From an uncultured Scytonema sp. (GTDB taxonomy: Bacteria > Cyanobacteriota > Cyanobacteriia > Cyanobacteriales > Nostocaceae): DNA of 64,000 nt. The position numbers and the translations under genes were made by a program. The DNA is taken from positions 1-64,000 of the forward strand of contig CALMVQ010000163.1 of assembly GCA_937873135.1 (NCBI GenBank). The letters run 5' to 3'. The first letter of the stretch is position 1. Every line of letters starts with the position of its first letter. Shown one piece after another: positions 32,516-42,851 of this stretch. Below the pieces are notes generated by a model. That model was not told the DNA's origin, searched no databases, and worked only from the letters and a program-made list of their open reading frames with translations.

Positions 32516-32562
32516 TAAGAAAAGAAAGAGAATATTTCACAACCTACATTTCTAAGGTCTAA

Positions 32563-33747
32563 CTAATTTGCCTGATCAGCAAAACGAATTTTGAGATAGT
32601 CATCCTCCATCTTTGCTCCTGCAGGTTGGAGTGCAGCTAAGGCTTGTGGCAATACTAAGTTACGGCGATGATTGCCAATAGTAATGTTAAGTTCATCACC
32701 CGTTTTACTCAGATGCACCTGATTTTTGGGAATACCAGGTAAGTAAAGCTCTAAACTGTACTGATTTTGCTCTTGAATGATTTTGATAGTGGTTTCTTTG
32801 TAATAAACTTGAGTTGGGTCCTCATCTTTGTATAGTATTTCTTTCAGACGTTCTAAAGCTTCTAAACCACACATTTCTACAGAAAAAAGAGGAACTTCTT
32901 TTACTGGAAGTGGGTGAAAGTTTTCATGGATTTCTTGCCGATATTGCTGTTGATTCTCTTTCCAGCGTTGAAAAAAGGGATCTTGTACTTCATTGGGAAT
33001 AATCCGATTTGCCACTATCAAATCTGTGGCAACGTTATATAAACTCAGATAAGCATGAGCACGAAGAGACTCTTTAATCACCATCTTTTCAGGGTTGGTG
33101 ATGAGACGTACTGAGGTTTGATTATTGTCAGTTAATACTTTTTCTAATGCTTCAATTTGTTGGTAAAACTCGTAAGGTGCGTCCATCACCTCTTTGTCAG
33201 GTAGAGAGAAACCAGCGATTGGTTTAAAAAAAGGTTCTACCAAAGGTCTTAGTGCGACTGAGATATTTTGAAACGGTTTGTAAAAGCGGCGCATATACCA
33301 ACCGCTCACTTCTGGTAGGCTGAGTAGACGTAGTGCTGTACCAGTCGGGGCTGAATCGATAATCAGCACATCAAAATCGCCTTCATCGTAGTGGCGCTTC
33401 ATCCTAACTAAGCCGAAAATCTCATCCATACCTGGTAAGATTGCCAATTCTTGCGCCTGCACCCCATCTAAACCTCGTGCCTGTAGAACTTGGGTAATGT
33501 AGCGCTTTACCGAACCCCAGTTCGTCTCTAGTTCCTGCAGTGCATCCAGTTCTGCACCCCACAAATTTGGACGAATTTGGCGCGGTGCATGTTCTAGTTC
33601 TATGTCAAAACTGTCTGCTAAGGAGTGAGCCGGATCTGTACTCAGAACTAATGTACGATAACCAAGTTCGGCACAACGAAGTCCAGTGGCGGCAGCTACG
33701 GAGGTTTTGCCCACACCGCCTTTACCTGTCATTAAAATTACACGCAT
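32563..33747 (-). CDS. ArsA/Get3-family ATPase
   Basis: Deviant-Walker P-loop ATPase (KGGVGKT near residue 9-15) with switch I-like [14 protein letters not shown] and [13 protein letters not shown], and the ArsA/TRC40 helical insert. The 394-residue chain ends in an alpha-crystallin-like beta domain ([20 protein letters not shown]), an arrangement known in cyanobacterial and plant ArsA homologues. Family members deliver tail-anchored membrane proteins or act with ArsB. No ars gene is nearby, so a targeting or housekeeping role is more likely than arsenic resistance. Confidence 0.88.
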   Translation of the reverse strand: MRVILMTGKGGVGKTSVAAATGLRCAELGYRTLVLSTDPAHSLADSFDIELEHAPRQIRPNLWGAELDALQELETNWGSVKRYITQVLQARGLDGVQAQELAILPGMDEIFGLVRMKRHYDEGDFDVLIIDSAPTGTALRLLSLPEVSGWYMRRFYKPFQNISVALRPLVEPFFKPIAGFSLPDKEVMDAPYEFYQQIEALEKVLTDNNQTSVRLITNPEKMVIKESLRAHAYLSLYNVATDLIVANRIIPNEVQDPFFQRWKENQQQYRQEIHENFHPLPVKEVPLFSVEMCGLEALERLKEILYKDEDPTQVYYKETTIKIIQEQNQYSLELYLPGIPKNQVHLSKTGDELNITIGNHRRNLVLPQALAALQPAGAKMEDDYLKIRFADQAN

Positions 33748-33785
33748 GGATAATTCTGTCTAGTCTGAGAAATGTTTACACTTAT

Positions 33786-34184
33786 TTACATTATCGTCTG
33801 TCTGTTTGTTTGTTTGAAGTGCTGCTTTAGTAAATCTAGGCGCGAACAGTTCCAATAATCGATGTGAGAAACAATCATCTCTTGAGCATTGAGGCGCAAC
33901 TCACTCCTGCCTGGAACAGCTACGCGCGGTTTCCAAGGTAGGGGAGTATTCCAACTGAGTGTCCACTCGGTCTTAATTGTGTCTCCTTCTCGATAAATGT
34001 TGTGCAAGTCCATTTTGGTGTTTATAAACAAAGTTTCCATGAATTTAATCATCAACTTGTACCGCTTAACTCCATGAAATTTGTTAAGTGGGTCTTGAAA
34101 ATAAACATCTTGAGCGTAGATACTGTATGTTTGATTAACAGGAAATCTTTGATAGTCTTCTTTCAAAATTTCAATGATATCCAT
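33786..34184 (-). CDS. DUF2358 family protein
   Basis: A 132-residue protein with the SnoaL/NTF2-like pattern of DUF2358: LKEDYQRFPVNQTYSIYAQD, VYFQDPLNKFHGVKRYKLMI, and an RSELRLNAQEMIVSHIDYWN end. The family occurs in cyanobacteria and plastids; role unknown. Co-directional with the ArsA-like gene (38 bp apart) and with the next upstream gene (26 bp), so these three probably form one transcript. Confidence 0.85.
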   Translation of the reverse strand: MDIIEILKEDYQRFPVNQTYSIYAQDVYFQDPLNKFHGVKRYKLMIKFMETLFINTKMDLHNIYREGDTIKTEWTLSWNTPLPWKPRVAVPGRSELRLNAQEMIVSHIDYWNCSRLDLLKQHFKQTNRQTIM

Positions 34185-34210
34185 ATTTTCTACACGCTAA
34201 TTACTAATTA

Positions 34211-34777
34211 CTAATCAATCTCATCCCATAAACGTTCCAACTGACGCCGCCAAGCAGTTAAAACTTCTTCCTGAACTTGTGCAGATTGATCTATTTCTCC
34301 CATCAATCCTTCTGCATAAAAGCGGTCAAGGTTTTGCATAGTGGCTTGTAGGGACTGCCCTTGCTTTTTTGCCGCTAAAATAATTTGCCTAATACGGCTT
34401 TCAATAAGTCGATTAAAGACATCATCTAAACCACTCTTATACAGGGAGATAAGTCGAGCGATCGCATCTCGAAAATCTTCTACAACCAAACTGGCACAAT
34501 TATGCTGAAACACTCCCCAAATCACATTTTGGTGTAAAGCGTAGCGTACTTCTTGAGTGTCATCAAAATTTGCTTCTAAAAATTGTTCTAAAAATGGTTG
34601 AGCTTCTTGTAATGGTACAATTGGTAGCAAAATCCGCAACCAAGTTTCATCATCCGAAAGCATCACTAACAGCCGTAGATTCTGAGTTTCTATTTGCCAA
34701 GAACCTGGTGCAACGGTATTGATAGTTGCAGCATTAAATAATTCTTTAAGTGTATCTGCTATTTCTTGCGGATTCAT
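34211..34777 (-). CDS. Conserved hypothetical protein (YbjN-like fold possible)
   Basis: 188 aa, not firmly recognised. The first 120 residues alternate helices and strands (TLKELFNAATINTVAPGSWQ, LRLLVMLSDDETWLRILLPI, PFLEQFLEANFDDTQEVRYA) in a manner that recalls the chaperone-like YbjN/CesT fold. The last 70 are helical (LDDVFNRLIESRIRQIILAA). No membrane segment or catalytic motif. First gene of the probable three-gene unit with DUF2358 and the ArsA-like ATPase, so an accessory role for that ATPase is conceivable but only by proximity. Confidence 0.6.
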   Translation of the reverse strand: MNPQEIADTLKELFNAATINTVAPGSWQIETQNLRLLVMLSDDETWLRILLPIVPLQEAQPFLEQFLEANFDDTQEVRYALHQNVIWGVFQHNCASLVVEDFRDAIARLISLYKSGLDDVFNRLIESRIRQIILAAKKQGQSLQATMQNLDRFYAEGLMGEIDQSAQVQEEVLTAWRRQLERLWDEID

Positions 34778-34981
34778 AGTCTTTTTTTAAGCTTCAGTTT
34801 CTAGCGTAACGTTTTCAGGTAGCAATGCGATCGCTAATCTCTGTAAGCATCAGTATCAAGCCTTTCTTAGACAGAATATATCTAAAATGAAAAACACATT
34901 TTTTTAAGTAATAATACTGAGATCAAGAACTTGGAAATAACTCTCTCTGTCCATAACATACAATCTTTATATTTTGGTTTC

Positions 34982-35929
34982 CTAAACTCCTTTTTTGTAA
35001 ATCAAAAATACTGAACCGATTGGTCCAGGATTTTCGACGTAGATTTTATTGTTGTAGTACAATCCTGGAGACATTCCGCCATCAAATAACATTCCTTCTT
35101 GAATATTGCCCAAACAGTTATTTCGAGCAATACCTTTGAGGACATCATCAAACATATTTGGTAAAAGTTCTTGATTCAGCTGAGATAATTTAATATTTGA
35201 GTTTGCTCTAGCGTCATTAACAAGTAAGATCACATCCCCTTTAGTCGTTATGGCTACCATTGAACGATTAGTTATCTGATTGCAAGCTGATTCTCCTAAA
35301 GCTGGACAAATATCTTTAAACTTGCCGTTTTGATAAAATCTGCCATTACCTCCAACTAAGTTGTAATTAAGAATATTATTCTTTCTCTTTCCTACTTGGA
35401 GAGTGGCTTGACGTTGCTTTGCTTCTCCTCCCGATATACCGAAGGAAGAACGCTTATTTTTAAATGCACCTGAATACTCCACACCACGAGAAATATTCAA
35501 ACCTTGAGGTTTATTTTCTGTATCTATATAGTCGGCGTTAATTGCTACAAGAGGTGTTTTTCCATTTAATTTAGCATTTTCCTCGGTAATCATCTCATGA
35601 AACTGTTTGGGCACATATTCTTGACGAAATCTTCCCTTTATATCCTTTGTATAAAGCTTATGAGTTAGACCAACGTTAACTTTAAAATCTAGTTCTTCTG
35701 ATTTAGGGTTGAAAATAATCACATGATTAATGCCATTTTCATCTTTTTCTCCCTGATTATTAGTTTTCAGAAAAACTAGACTGAATTTTTCATCTTGCCC
35801 TAGACAAGATTTAGCTTTAGCTGTAGCTGTAGCTGAATTTAGTTCAATTCCTTGACATCCTAATATCAATATAATTATAAAGATAGGTAAAATAAATAAC
35901 TTTGTTTTGAACATATTTAATTTTGCCAT
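34982..35929 (-). CDS. Phosphodiester glycosidase family lipoprotein (NAGPA/DUF2233)
   Basis: 315 aa. The N-terminus has a signal peptide ending LILGCQG, a likely lipobox cysteine, so the product is an exported lipoprotein. The body matches the NAGPA/phosphodiester alpha-GlcNAcase domain: VAINADYID, RSSFGISGG, TNRSMVAITTKGDVILLVND and the glycine-rich GMLFDGGMSPGLYYNN. Family members cleave phosphodiester-linked sugars or act on polysaccharide phosphodiesters. A substrate on the cell envelope is plausible. It stands alone, about 200 bp from its neighbours' ends. Confidence 0.82.
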   Translation of the reverse strand: MAKLNMFKTKLFILPIFIIILILGCQGIELNSATATAKAKSCLGQDEKFSLVFLKTNNQGEKDENGINHVIIFNPKSEELDFKVNVGLTHKLYTKDIKGRFRQEYVPKQFHEMITEENAKLNGKTPLVAINADYIDTENKPQGLNISRGVEYSGAFKNKRSSFGISGGEAKQRQATLQVGKRKNNILNYNLVGGNGRFYQNGKFKDICPALGESACNQITNRSMVAITTKGDVILLVNDARANSNIKLSQLNQELLPNMFDDVLKGIARNNCLGNIQEGMLFDGGMSPGLYYNNKIYVENPGPIGSVFLIYKKGV

Positions 35930-36546
35930 ATAGGCGGTTTTGGTTTTATAAACACTTAGTGTAATCTACTAATAAAACAGGTAAAACCCGATCAGTAAAA
36001 TTCGATTTAAAGTCAACTTATAAATTACACAGTATGGGTTGATGAATTTACAATTCAACGAGGTTATACCCCAGTGCAAGTTGTATATATTGGAAGTATT
36101 TTAGCACTCACTCTCTGTTTACACCAATTTTATAGGGACGTCTTAGCAAAATATCAGTACAAAAAAGAATAGTGCTGTGTTTCTTGATAGCGCTCGCTGT
36201 GAATTCAGATGAAGGTTAAACGACTGGCTCACTCGTCTTGGCTTTAAGTCTCCCACCAAAATGCAACGATATTGGTGGGAGACAATTGCGTAATGAGTTA
36301 GAATCTTCTACTGATTGATTTTGAATTCTGACGAATTTTTTAAAGTAAAAATAGACGATATTTTGCATCGCGGAGGCAGCCATGACTCTCCTTTTTTGTC
36401 GATAACGCTAACAAACCAATTGATTAGTTTTAGTCGATCCCTCACATAAAGGGGTTGGGATGAACACAGTTACAAAAACCCCGCTACAGTATAATCTGAG
36501 CGGGTAGAAACTTTTAAATTAATTTTGGCTCATCTAAAACCCAAAA
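35930..36546. other. 617-bp non-coding gap
   Basis: No gene supported on either strand. It should hold the promoter of the minus-strand glycosidase lipoprotein near its right-hand neighbour and the 3' end of the DUF4912 gene. A short direct repeat of gtgggag-like sequence (36260-36285) is seen but nothing recognisable. Confidence 0.4.
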
Positions 36547-37821
36547 TTAAAAGAGCCATTCTAAAACAGCGTCTTCTTTCTTATTAGTATTCTGGGAAGG
36601 TGTTTCACGATGGAACTTCATGTGAATTGAACGTGTTTGTTCACCATCAGCAGCCACAGCCTTAATTGGATAGTCAATCAAACCATCTTGGAAGGACATC
36701 TGAAAGCGGAATGTACCATCTGGATTCAGTTTGATTGGACGACCGCCAATCGTTACATTAGCATCAGGTTCGGTCGCACCATAAACAATCAACTCAGCAT
36801 CAGCGATCAACCAGAACTGGCGCGGACGCATGGGTACGTCACCAGAGAAGCCAGCACCGGACATTCCAACACCGGACATTGTTAAACCGGAAGTTGTAGG
36901 AACTGCCCACATACCTACGCCAGAAGGGAAGATATAGGAACTAATAGCTTGTTCTGGACTCACAGGACTGGGAAGATGCTGCATCGATCCGAATAGAGAA
37001 CCTGCAACCCGCATTGCTTCACCAGACTCAGCCATGCCAAAGATTTGGTCGTAAATGCCATTCTCGCCAGCACCTGTAGTTGTAGCAGTCCCATTCGCAG
37101 TCGCAGGCGTTTCTGGTGACGCTTTCAGAGCAGGGGGAACCAATTCATAAATAGTCTGATCACGCAAATCTTCATCAAAGTTGACATTAATGAAGATGTC
37201 TTCAATCCAGTCGGAAGGATATACAGGAGGAATGTGTACTCGTGCAGAGCGAGCTAGTACCAACCAACGACCATCACCACAACGGTAACCGATGTCGATG
37301 ACATAATCGCGATCACTTACTGGAACTGGTAGATACCATTCCCTTGCTAGTTCATCACAGGGATATTCCTGAATGCTATGAGGGCTTTGATAATCTTGGT
37401 TGATGTGGGTGACATCGTAAATCCGTAATGCCAGTTGTTGTCCCCCCTGACGGCGCAGCTCTTCTTTTTGCTCGTTAGGAACATCCCAATAGGTATAAGC
37501 CCATTGAGGATCGCGAGGCATAAGGACAATACGGCTTTCACCATAGCCAATTGGGAGTTCAGCGAGTCCCTCATCGACATCAGCGAGATTAGCACCAGTA
37601 CGATCTTCTTGACCCAACTCAAATTTCGCTGCTTCCACGGTTTCCTGTGCCTCCATTGAATGAGATTGGTTGAGAGGAGCTTTGCTATGTTGTACTTCTT
37701 GAATTGCTGTTAGCAGTTGCGATTTCCGCATTCGGCTATAACGAGAAATGGAACATTCGCTGGCGACTCTGCGTAATTGCCGCAATGTCATCTCTTCTAA
37801 CGGTGAACGTTCTTTTGCCAT
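36547..37821 (-). CDS. DUF4912 domain protein
   Basis: 424 aa. Residues 8-45 form a Rho-N/SAP-like helical motif (LRQLRRVASECSISRYSRMR), suggesting nucleic-acid contact. DUF4912 follows (about 95-225: RIVLMPRDPQWAYTYWDVPN, LALRIYDV, WYLPVPVSDRDYVIDIGYRC). A Ser/Gly/Met-rich middle (GVGMSGAGFSGDVPMRPRQF) leads to a second beta domain (WLIADAELIVYGATEPDANV ... MSFQDGLIDYPIKAV). It is conserved in cyanobacteria; function unknown. It has a long upstream gap and is not in an operon. Confidence 0.85.
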   Translation of the reverse strand: MAKERSPLEEMTLRQLRRVASECSISRYSRMRKSQLLTAIQEVQHSKAPLNQSHSMEAQETVEAAKFELGQEDRTGANLADVDEGLAELPIGYGESRIVLMPRDPQWAYTYWDVPNEQKEELRRQGGQQLALRIYDVTHINQDYQSPHSIQEYPCDELAREWYLPVPVSDRDYVIDIGYRCGDGRWLVLARSARVHIPPVYPSDWIEDIFINVNFDEDLRDQTIYELVPPALKASPETPATANGTATTTGAGENGIYDQIFGMAESGEAMRVAGSLFGSMQHLPSPVSPEQAISSYIFPSGVGMWAVPTTSGLTMSGVGMSGAGFSGDVPMRPRQFWLIADAELIVYGATEPDANVTIGGRPIKLNPDGTFRFQMSFQDGLIDYPIKAVAADGEQTRSIHMKFHRETPSQNTNKKEDAVLEWLF

Positions 37822-38284
37822 AATATTTGGCCTCCAGTAGTTTGAAATGTAAATGATATCCCCTGGTTAAAAAGTAGTCGATTCTGATGTCATCAACCCC
37901 AGATGAACTTCTTATTCCTGACTCCTGGTTTCGCTGAGTTATTCAGCGTTTAATGTGTTTTTAAATTGTGGTTTATCACCCTTCAATTGCCAGTCATGCT
38001 AAAACCAGTATTTTTTTGGGAGTTGCGGATTTGCTTGTTTATAAATAAATATTAACCACTAAACCTGTGTTGGGATCAAGGGGGTTTCGGACGCATTTTT
38101 GCTCTTTCCACGTATTTATTAGCTTTTTGGGGATCAAAAAGTCATAAGATGTTGACATTTTAGCGAAATTGTCAGGCAAAAAACCATACAGTTCTCAGTT
38201 AAATGTCAGAGAATAATGACATTTGAGACTAGATAGGAATTTCTTGCACCCTGTAGTGGGAAACCCTGCTAAGAGTCCTGTCTT
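37822..38284. other. 463-bp non-coding gap
   Basis: Upstream region of the DUF4912 gene. It is AT-rich with no frame of substance and should contain that gene's promoter. I looked for the missing N-terminal half of the cpYpsA fragment to its right and did not find it. Confidence 0.4.
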
Positions 38285-38605
38285 GTGGAATTACGTTTTT
38301 TTCACTCAGATTTACAGTCGGTACGCACTGAGTGGAATGTCCGAGATTCAGATGGGACGCTCATCCTTTCATCAGAACCGCTTGAAGGAGGGACAAACCT
38401 TACAGCCGCTCTTGCACAGGGGTACAAACGCCCCGTTCTTGTTATCAACTCGCTATCATTCAACGACGATGACATCAGTCGTTTCTGGAACTGGATTCGA
38501 GATTGCAACATACGCATTCTCAATGTTGCAGGTCCGCGAGAAAGCGTACGACCGGGTATCATCTACAAGCGTGCCCAAGAAGTTCTCAAGCAACTATTTG
38601 AGTAG
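38285..38605 (+). pseudogene. C-terminal fragment of a cpYpsA/SLOG-type putative molybdenum carrier
   Basis: The frame reads RTEWNVRDSDGTLIL, then GGTNLTAALAQGYKRPVLVI, then a helix (DISRFWNWIRDC) and IRILNVAGPRESVRPGIIYK. This matches the C-terminal two-thirds of the circularly permuted YpsA (SLOG superfamily, putative molybdenum carrier) family. Full-length members start with a SGGQTGxDRxAL nucleotide-binding loop about 70 residues earlier. That loop is absent here: the 35 codons upstream are unrelated and the fragment begins only 14 residues before RTEWN. It is therefore a remnant rather than a working gene. A start at the GTG shown would give 106 aa. Confidence 0.75.
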
Positions 38606-38626
38606 CGATCGCGTTTATTGATTCGT

Positions 38627-39916
38627 TTAACCTACCCAAAGTTTTTGAGCAAATCTCACAGCAAGTCTAGAAAGCAAAACGGCAAAGCAACCTAAAATTA
38701 AGTAACCCCAACGAGGATGGCGGGACAGTAATAAACCTAGAGCTACACTCAGGGATACAATACCGTAACTTAAACGACTCAAGGATATCGTGCTGCCAGA
38801 AGCTAACAGCAAACCAATCCCGCAAAAGCCATAGATAGAAGTTACTAGGGTTAATTGAGTGCGTAAGCGCCATAACACGTAACTACCACCTAAAATTGTG
38901 ACTGCATTTAGCAGGTTATAAATGAACCAATTGTCCGCCAGTATTAACAAAAATAAGATGAGAGCGTAATAAAAGCCACCGACAACTTTGAGAAAATTGC
39001 GACGTTGACGGAAGCGCCATAAGAGACAACCTGTAACAACAATGATGAATAACACTAAAGGATGCAACGGGTTTTGAATTGAACTATTCTCCCAATTCGA
39101 TGTTCCGATGGCAATTTGTACTAGCATCTCCAGCCAATCCTGCCAATTAAACCCAAATGAGGGACGCCATCCCCGTTGTGCTTTGATAAAAGCTAAAGGA
39201 TCGCCAAAATGAATTGCACAAAATAGGCTGAATAGCAGCACTCCTATAGCAGTAGCACTAGACACAATGTAGGCAATGGGAGAGCGCCGTTGTTTCCAAG
39301 CAGCGATCGCGAAAGCAGGAAGCAGTGCTAACCCAGTAGGACGAGTTGCTGTGGCCATTGCACCCCAAATCACACTCCATCTATATTGCTTTTGATCAAA
39401 GGCTTTTAAAGCTGCCGTACTTAAAAACAAATATAAACCCTCCGTATAAATCACACTCCCAAATAAAGACATCGGACACCAAGCTGCTACCGCAGTCACC
39501 CATCGCGCTGCACTGCTTCCATGATGTTTCTCCATCCAAAAGTACAAACAGTAAAGTGTTGCGCAAAATGCTAAGTTATTTACCAAGGTGCCTGCCACTT
39601 CAAAGGGTAAGCCAAGACTCATGACTTCTCGAACGATTAAAGGAAATAAAGGAAAGAACGCAATATTATGTTGCTCCCCGTCATCCCTGTATTCATACCC
39701 AGAAGTGGCTATAGAGAGGTAATGTACACTATCCCAGGCATCAAACACACCCCAACCGAATCCGGGGTATGTACCTCCTGTTGGTACTTTTAGCAATGGT
39801 GCCAGTAATAACATTGCTATCCAAACGAATAGTCTGCTGCTCAACCAAATGGCTGTTGGAAAGAAGAAAGCTTTTTTCCATAAAACTTTTCTGATCAATA
39901 TCTGAACTTGAGCCAT
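38627..39916 (-). CDS. Integral membrane mannosyltransferase, PIG-V-like
   Basis: 429 aa with about ten hydrophobic helices, so a polytopic inner-membrane protein. It has a short acidic motif in the first loop (VFDAWDSVHYLSIATSGYE), FFPLFPLIV, and YTEGLYLFLSTAALKAF with RPTGLALLPAF, which are the PIG-V family hallmarks. PIG-V adds mannose from a dolichol-type donor to GPI in eukaryotes; bacterial relatives are putative lipid-linked-sugar glycosyltransferases of unknown product. The 3' end is 21 bp from the convergent cpYpsA fragment. Confidence 0.82.
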   Translation of the reverse strand: MAQVQILIRKVLWKKAFFFPTAIWLSSRLFVWIAMLLLAPLLKVPTGGTYPGFGWGVFDAWDSVHYLSIATSGYEYRDDGEQHNIAFFPLFPLIVREVMSLGLPFEVAGTLVNNLAFCATLYCLYFWMEKHHGSSAARWVTAVAAWCPMSLFGSVIYTEGLYLFLSTAALKAFDQKQYRWSVIWGAMATATRPTGLALLPAFAIAAWKQRRSPIAYIVSSATAIGVLLFSLFCAIHFGDPLAFIKAQRGWRPSFGFNWQDWLEMLVQIAIGTSNWENSSIQNPLHPLVLFIIVVTGCLLWRFRQRRNFLKVVGGFYYALILFLLILADNWFIYNLLNAVTILGGSYVLWRLRTQLTLVTSIYGFCGIGLLLASGSTISLSRLSYGIVSLSVALGLLLSRHPRWGYLILGCFAVLLSRLAVRFAQKLWVG

Positions 39917-40955
39917 AAGCTTGATAGTTTACATAGCAAATAATCATTAAAAATTTGGGCATTTTTGTATAAATCAGATATTATATCCCGACAGTGCCAT
40001 AGCCCAAAACATCTATGTTTCCAAACATAAATTGAAACATAGAAGCCAAACCATTAATCAAGAATTTTGTTGACTACACTCTGAGTGGAAGCTCACCAAA
40101 ATAACAAGGTTAGACACGCGAGCGCGGACACTGCAACGCCTGTGATTTTATGACATCAGTGTAAATGACTACTTTTTAGACGAAATTATGTCAGTAATTG
40201 TTCTGTTTATTGGGTAAACTCAAGGTAACTGAATAGGTTTTGTCTTGAAAGCGGTCCACCAAAATAAATGTCTATTATGTCCGTTTGATCACTTAAAATA
40301 ATGTTTGTAGTTGCGTTATCTTTTATAGCGCTTTTCAGTTGTATCTTATAAACTCTCGCCCTTACCCTGATCTAACGGGCACCTCTCTCCCAAACTTGGG
40401 AGAGGGCATTCTGTACGTGGCTTAACCGCTATATTTACAAGTATTTAGGTGAATTTGATATAACCTTCGCACTGACTATCTATGGCGTGTTTCATTTGAT
40501 CACATACATATTTAAAAATTATTGTATAGCTGTGACATGCCACGGCTCTGCTTCTTGTATTGAATATAAATGAGAAATATTATAGTCAGAATCGCAGTGT
40601 TTTCCCATACGGCTGGGATTTATGCCAAGACTGACGTTGTCTTGTTTGGCAAGACAGGAGATAGGAGAGCCAAATAAGTTGTCTCAAAGAGTTACTTAAT
40701 AGAGTGCGTTTATTGGCATCGCCGCATCAACCGAGGTTTATACAGCCATAAATCAAAATACTTTATACAACCAAATCTTAAATACAAAAATACGAAGTAT
40801 CCAGTAGTTTTACTATCCTCCAACGTATAGCTACTGAAAAAAACGCCAAATCTTGTGGAATTGCTCAAGTCAAAATTTTCTTAAATTACATAAAAGTTTG
40901 CAAAGAATTACTCATCAAAATTTATAGTGTATATGGAGTTCATTAATAAGTTCTT
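39917..40955. other. About 1-kb non-coding gap holding MITE copy 2
   Basis: No gene supported. It includes the second palindromic MITE (40325-40432). A small hairpin TGTCTTG...CAAGACA is seen near 40640-40660, and the last 100 bp before dxr are AT-rich and probably hold its promoter. Nothing else recognised. Confidence 0.5.
40325..40432. mobile_element. MITE-like palindromic element, copy 2
   Basis: Same left end (atagcgcttttcagttgta, compare atagcgattctcagttgtg in copy 1), same core inverted repeat around ctctcccaaacttgggagag and a related right end (gtggcttaaccgctat). The central palindrome is shorter than in copy 1 and its outer arms have diverged (ctgatctaacgggcac versus cattctgtac). That points to an older insertion. 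Confidence 0.62.
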
Positions 40956-42152
40956 GTGAAAGAAATTACACTTCTTGGTTCAACTGGCTCGATCGGCACT
41001 CAGACATTAGACATTGTAGCTCAGCATCCAGAGCAATTTCAGATTGTTGGGTTGGCGGCTGGGAACAATGTGGAAATGTTGGCTTCTCAAATTCGGCAGT
41101 TTCGACCAAGTATAGTCGCCTTATGTGCAGAAGAGAAGTTACCAGTACTTATTGAAGCGATCGCAGATCTCGATCCCCAACCCATTTTACTCGCAGGTGA
41201 TGCTGGGGTGATAGAAGTTGCCCGTTATGGTAACGCCAAAACCGTTGTAACGGGGATCGTTGGTTGTGCTGGTTTATTACCCACTATCGCGGCTATTGAA
41301 GCTGGTAAAGATATCGCCTTAGCAAACAAAGAAACCTTAATTGCTGGAGCTCCTGTTGTTCTACCCTTGATTCAGAAACATGGAGTCAAATTATTACCTG
41401 CCGACTCAGAACATTCCGCAATATTTCAGTGCTTGCAAGGTGTGCCAAAAAACGGTTTGCGACGAATTTTACTTACAGCCTCTGGCGGTGCTTTCCGTGA
41501 TTGGGCAACAGACAAGTTAGTAGAAGTGACAGTCGCTGATGCCCTTAAGCATCCGAATTGGTCAATGGGTCGTAAAATTACAGTAGATTCAGCGACTTTG
41601 ATGAATAAGGGACTGGAAGTGATTGAAGCGCACTTCCTCTTTGGGTTAGATTACGACAACATTGACATTGTCATTCATCCCCAAAGCATTATTCACTCCC
41701 TTATCGAGTTGCAAGATACCTCAGTCTTAGCACAACTTGGTTGGCCTGATATGCGTTTACCCTTACTGTATGCCTTATCTTGGCCTGAGCGCATCTACAC
41801 TGACTGGGAACGACTAGATTTGGTAAAAGCTGGAAATTTGACTTTCCGCGAACCGGATCACCAAAAGTATCCTTGTATGAAAATAGCTTATGCAGTTGGT
41901 AGAGCTGGCGGTTCAATGCCGGCTGTGTTGAACGCAGCTAATGAACAAGCAGTCGCTTTATTTTTAGCAGAAAAAATTAGGTTCTTAGATATTCCTCGGT
42001 GTATCGAATTGGTGTGCGATCGCCATCAGAATGATAACCGTCCAGATCCTTCTTTAGATGATATTTTAGCAGCAGATCGATGGGCAAGACAGGAAGTTTT
42101 AACAGCTGCTGAAAAGCTAGAAGCTCGTCCGCAGACAGTCTCTCTACATTGA
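40956..42152 (+). CDS. dxr: 1-deoxy-D-xylulose 5-phosphate reductoisomerase
   Basis: Second step of the MEP isoprenoid pathway: NADPH-dependent conversion of DXP to MEP. NADPH-binding [12 protein letters not shown] is at the very start, followed by [13 protein letters not shown], the metal/substrate loop [25 protein letters not shown] and [20 protein letters not shown]. Length 398 aa is normal. The start codon is GTG. It feeds the carotenoid, chlorophyll-phytol and quinone pools; no other isoprenoid gene is adjacent. Confidence 0.96.
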   Translation: MKEITLLGSTGSIGTQTLDIVAQHPEQFQIVGLAAGNNVEMLASQIRQFRPSIVALCAEEKLPVLIEAIADLDPQPILLAGDAGVIEVARYGNAKTVVTGIVGCAGLLPTIAAIEAGKDIALANKETLIAGAPVVLPLIQKHGVKLLPADSEHSAIFQCLQGVPKNGLRRILLTASGGAFRDWATDKLVEVTVADALKHPNWSMGRKITVDSATLMNKGLEVIEAHFLFGLDYDNIDIVIHPQSIIHSLIELQDTSVLAQLGWPDMRLPLLYALSWPERIYTDWERLDLVKAGNLTFREPDHQKYPCMKIAYAVGRAGGSMPAVLNAANEQAVALFLAEKIRFLDIPRCIELVCDRHQNDNRPDPSLDDILAADRWARQEVLTAAEKLEARPQTVSLH

Positions 42153-42230
42153 GTGTTCATTCCTTGATAGTACACTTCCTCCAGTTTCATCTGTAGAACA
42201 AATCTAAAATCCGTGCATCGCATGACTATT

Positions 42231-42719
42231 TCATGCTGAAAGCCTTGCTAATGCATCCTTGAAATCTGGAGGTAACTGACGCATTATTTTGCCTTTGGCG
42301 CGATCTACTGCCACAAGCGTCACCTTAGCCGTGACATATAACTCTTGCTGATCAGGAGATTCAATCATATACTCCCAAATAATGCGGACGCCCGAGACCT
42401 CAATCATGCGCGTTTTTACTACTGCTGCCATACCTAAATGAATTGCACGGTGATAGCGTAGTGACATTTCTATAACTGGTAAATCACAGCCTAAAGCTAC
42501 CAAGTCAACAAATGCAATACCTATTGAGTGCAAGCATTCCACTCGCGCTTCTTCCATCCAGGCTATGTATGACCCGTGCCAAACAACACCTGTATAATCT
42601 GTGTGGTGAGGTTGTACTCTTATGGGATATTCAAACCAATTTTCCAGCCTACGACTTGACAGATTGTCGATAGCACTAGTGGGTGGAAGTTGTTGTTGCT
42701 TTGGTTTTTTTTCAGACAT
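42231..42719 (-). CDS. Acyl-CoA thioesterase, hotdog (4HBT) family
   Basis: About 162 aa from the ATG chosen here (MSEKKPKQQQLPP). The single hotdog domain shows the 4HBT pattern HTDYTGVVWHGSYIAWMEEA, with an Asp and a following His region typical of the catalytic site, then SLRYHRAIHLGMAAVVKTRM. The N-terminal extension is low-complexity. Cyanobacterial relatives include the DHNA-CoA thioesterase of phylloquinone synthesis; sequence alone does not decide the substrate. A longer in-frame start would add 15 residues. Convergent with dxr. Confidence 0.82.
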   Translation of the reverse strand: MSEKKPKQQQLPPTSAIDNLSSRRLENWFEYPIRVQPHHTDYTGVVWHGSYIAWMEEARVECLHSIGIAFVDLVALGCDLPVIEMSLRYHRAIHLGMAAVVKTRMIEVSGVRIIWEYMIESPDQQELYVTAKVTLVAVDRAKGKIMRQLPPDFKDALARLSA

Positions 42720-42851
42720 ACTCAAAGTCTCCGATCCCTTCTCCCTTGGAGTATCAGGCAGCAATAACTAGCCTCAGTTATAGCATTTAGCTTTTAGATT
42801 GCTATACATGAGAGGGGAATCAGGAGGAGTGTCATTCTAGACACCGAATCC

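Noticed and set aside
32563-33747. Arsenic resistance assignment for the ArsA-like ATPase
   Set aside because: No arsB, arsC or arsR nearby and the C-terminal crystallin-like domain fits the Get3/ArsA-type targeting group better.
38223-38621. 132-codon frame overlapping the cpYpsA fragment
   Set aside because: The alternative frame has recognisable family residues (RTEWNVRDSDG, NVAGPRES); this one has none.
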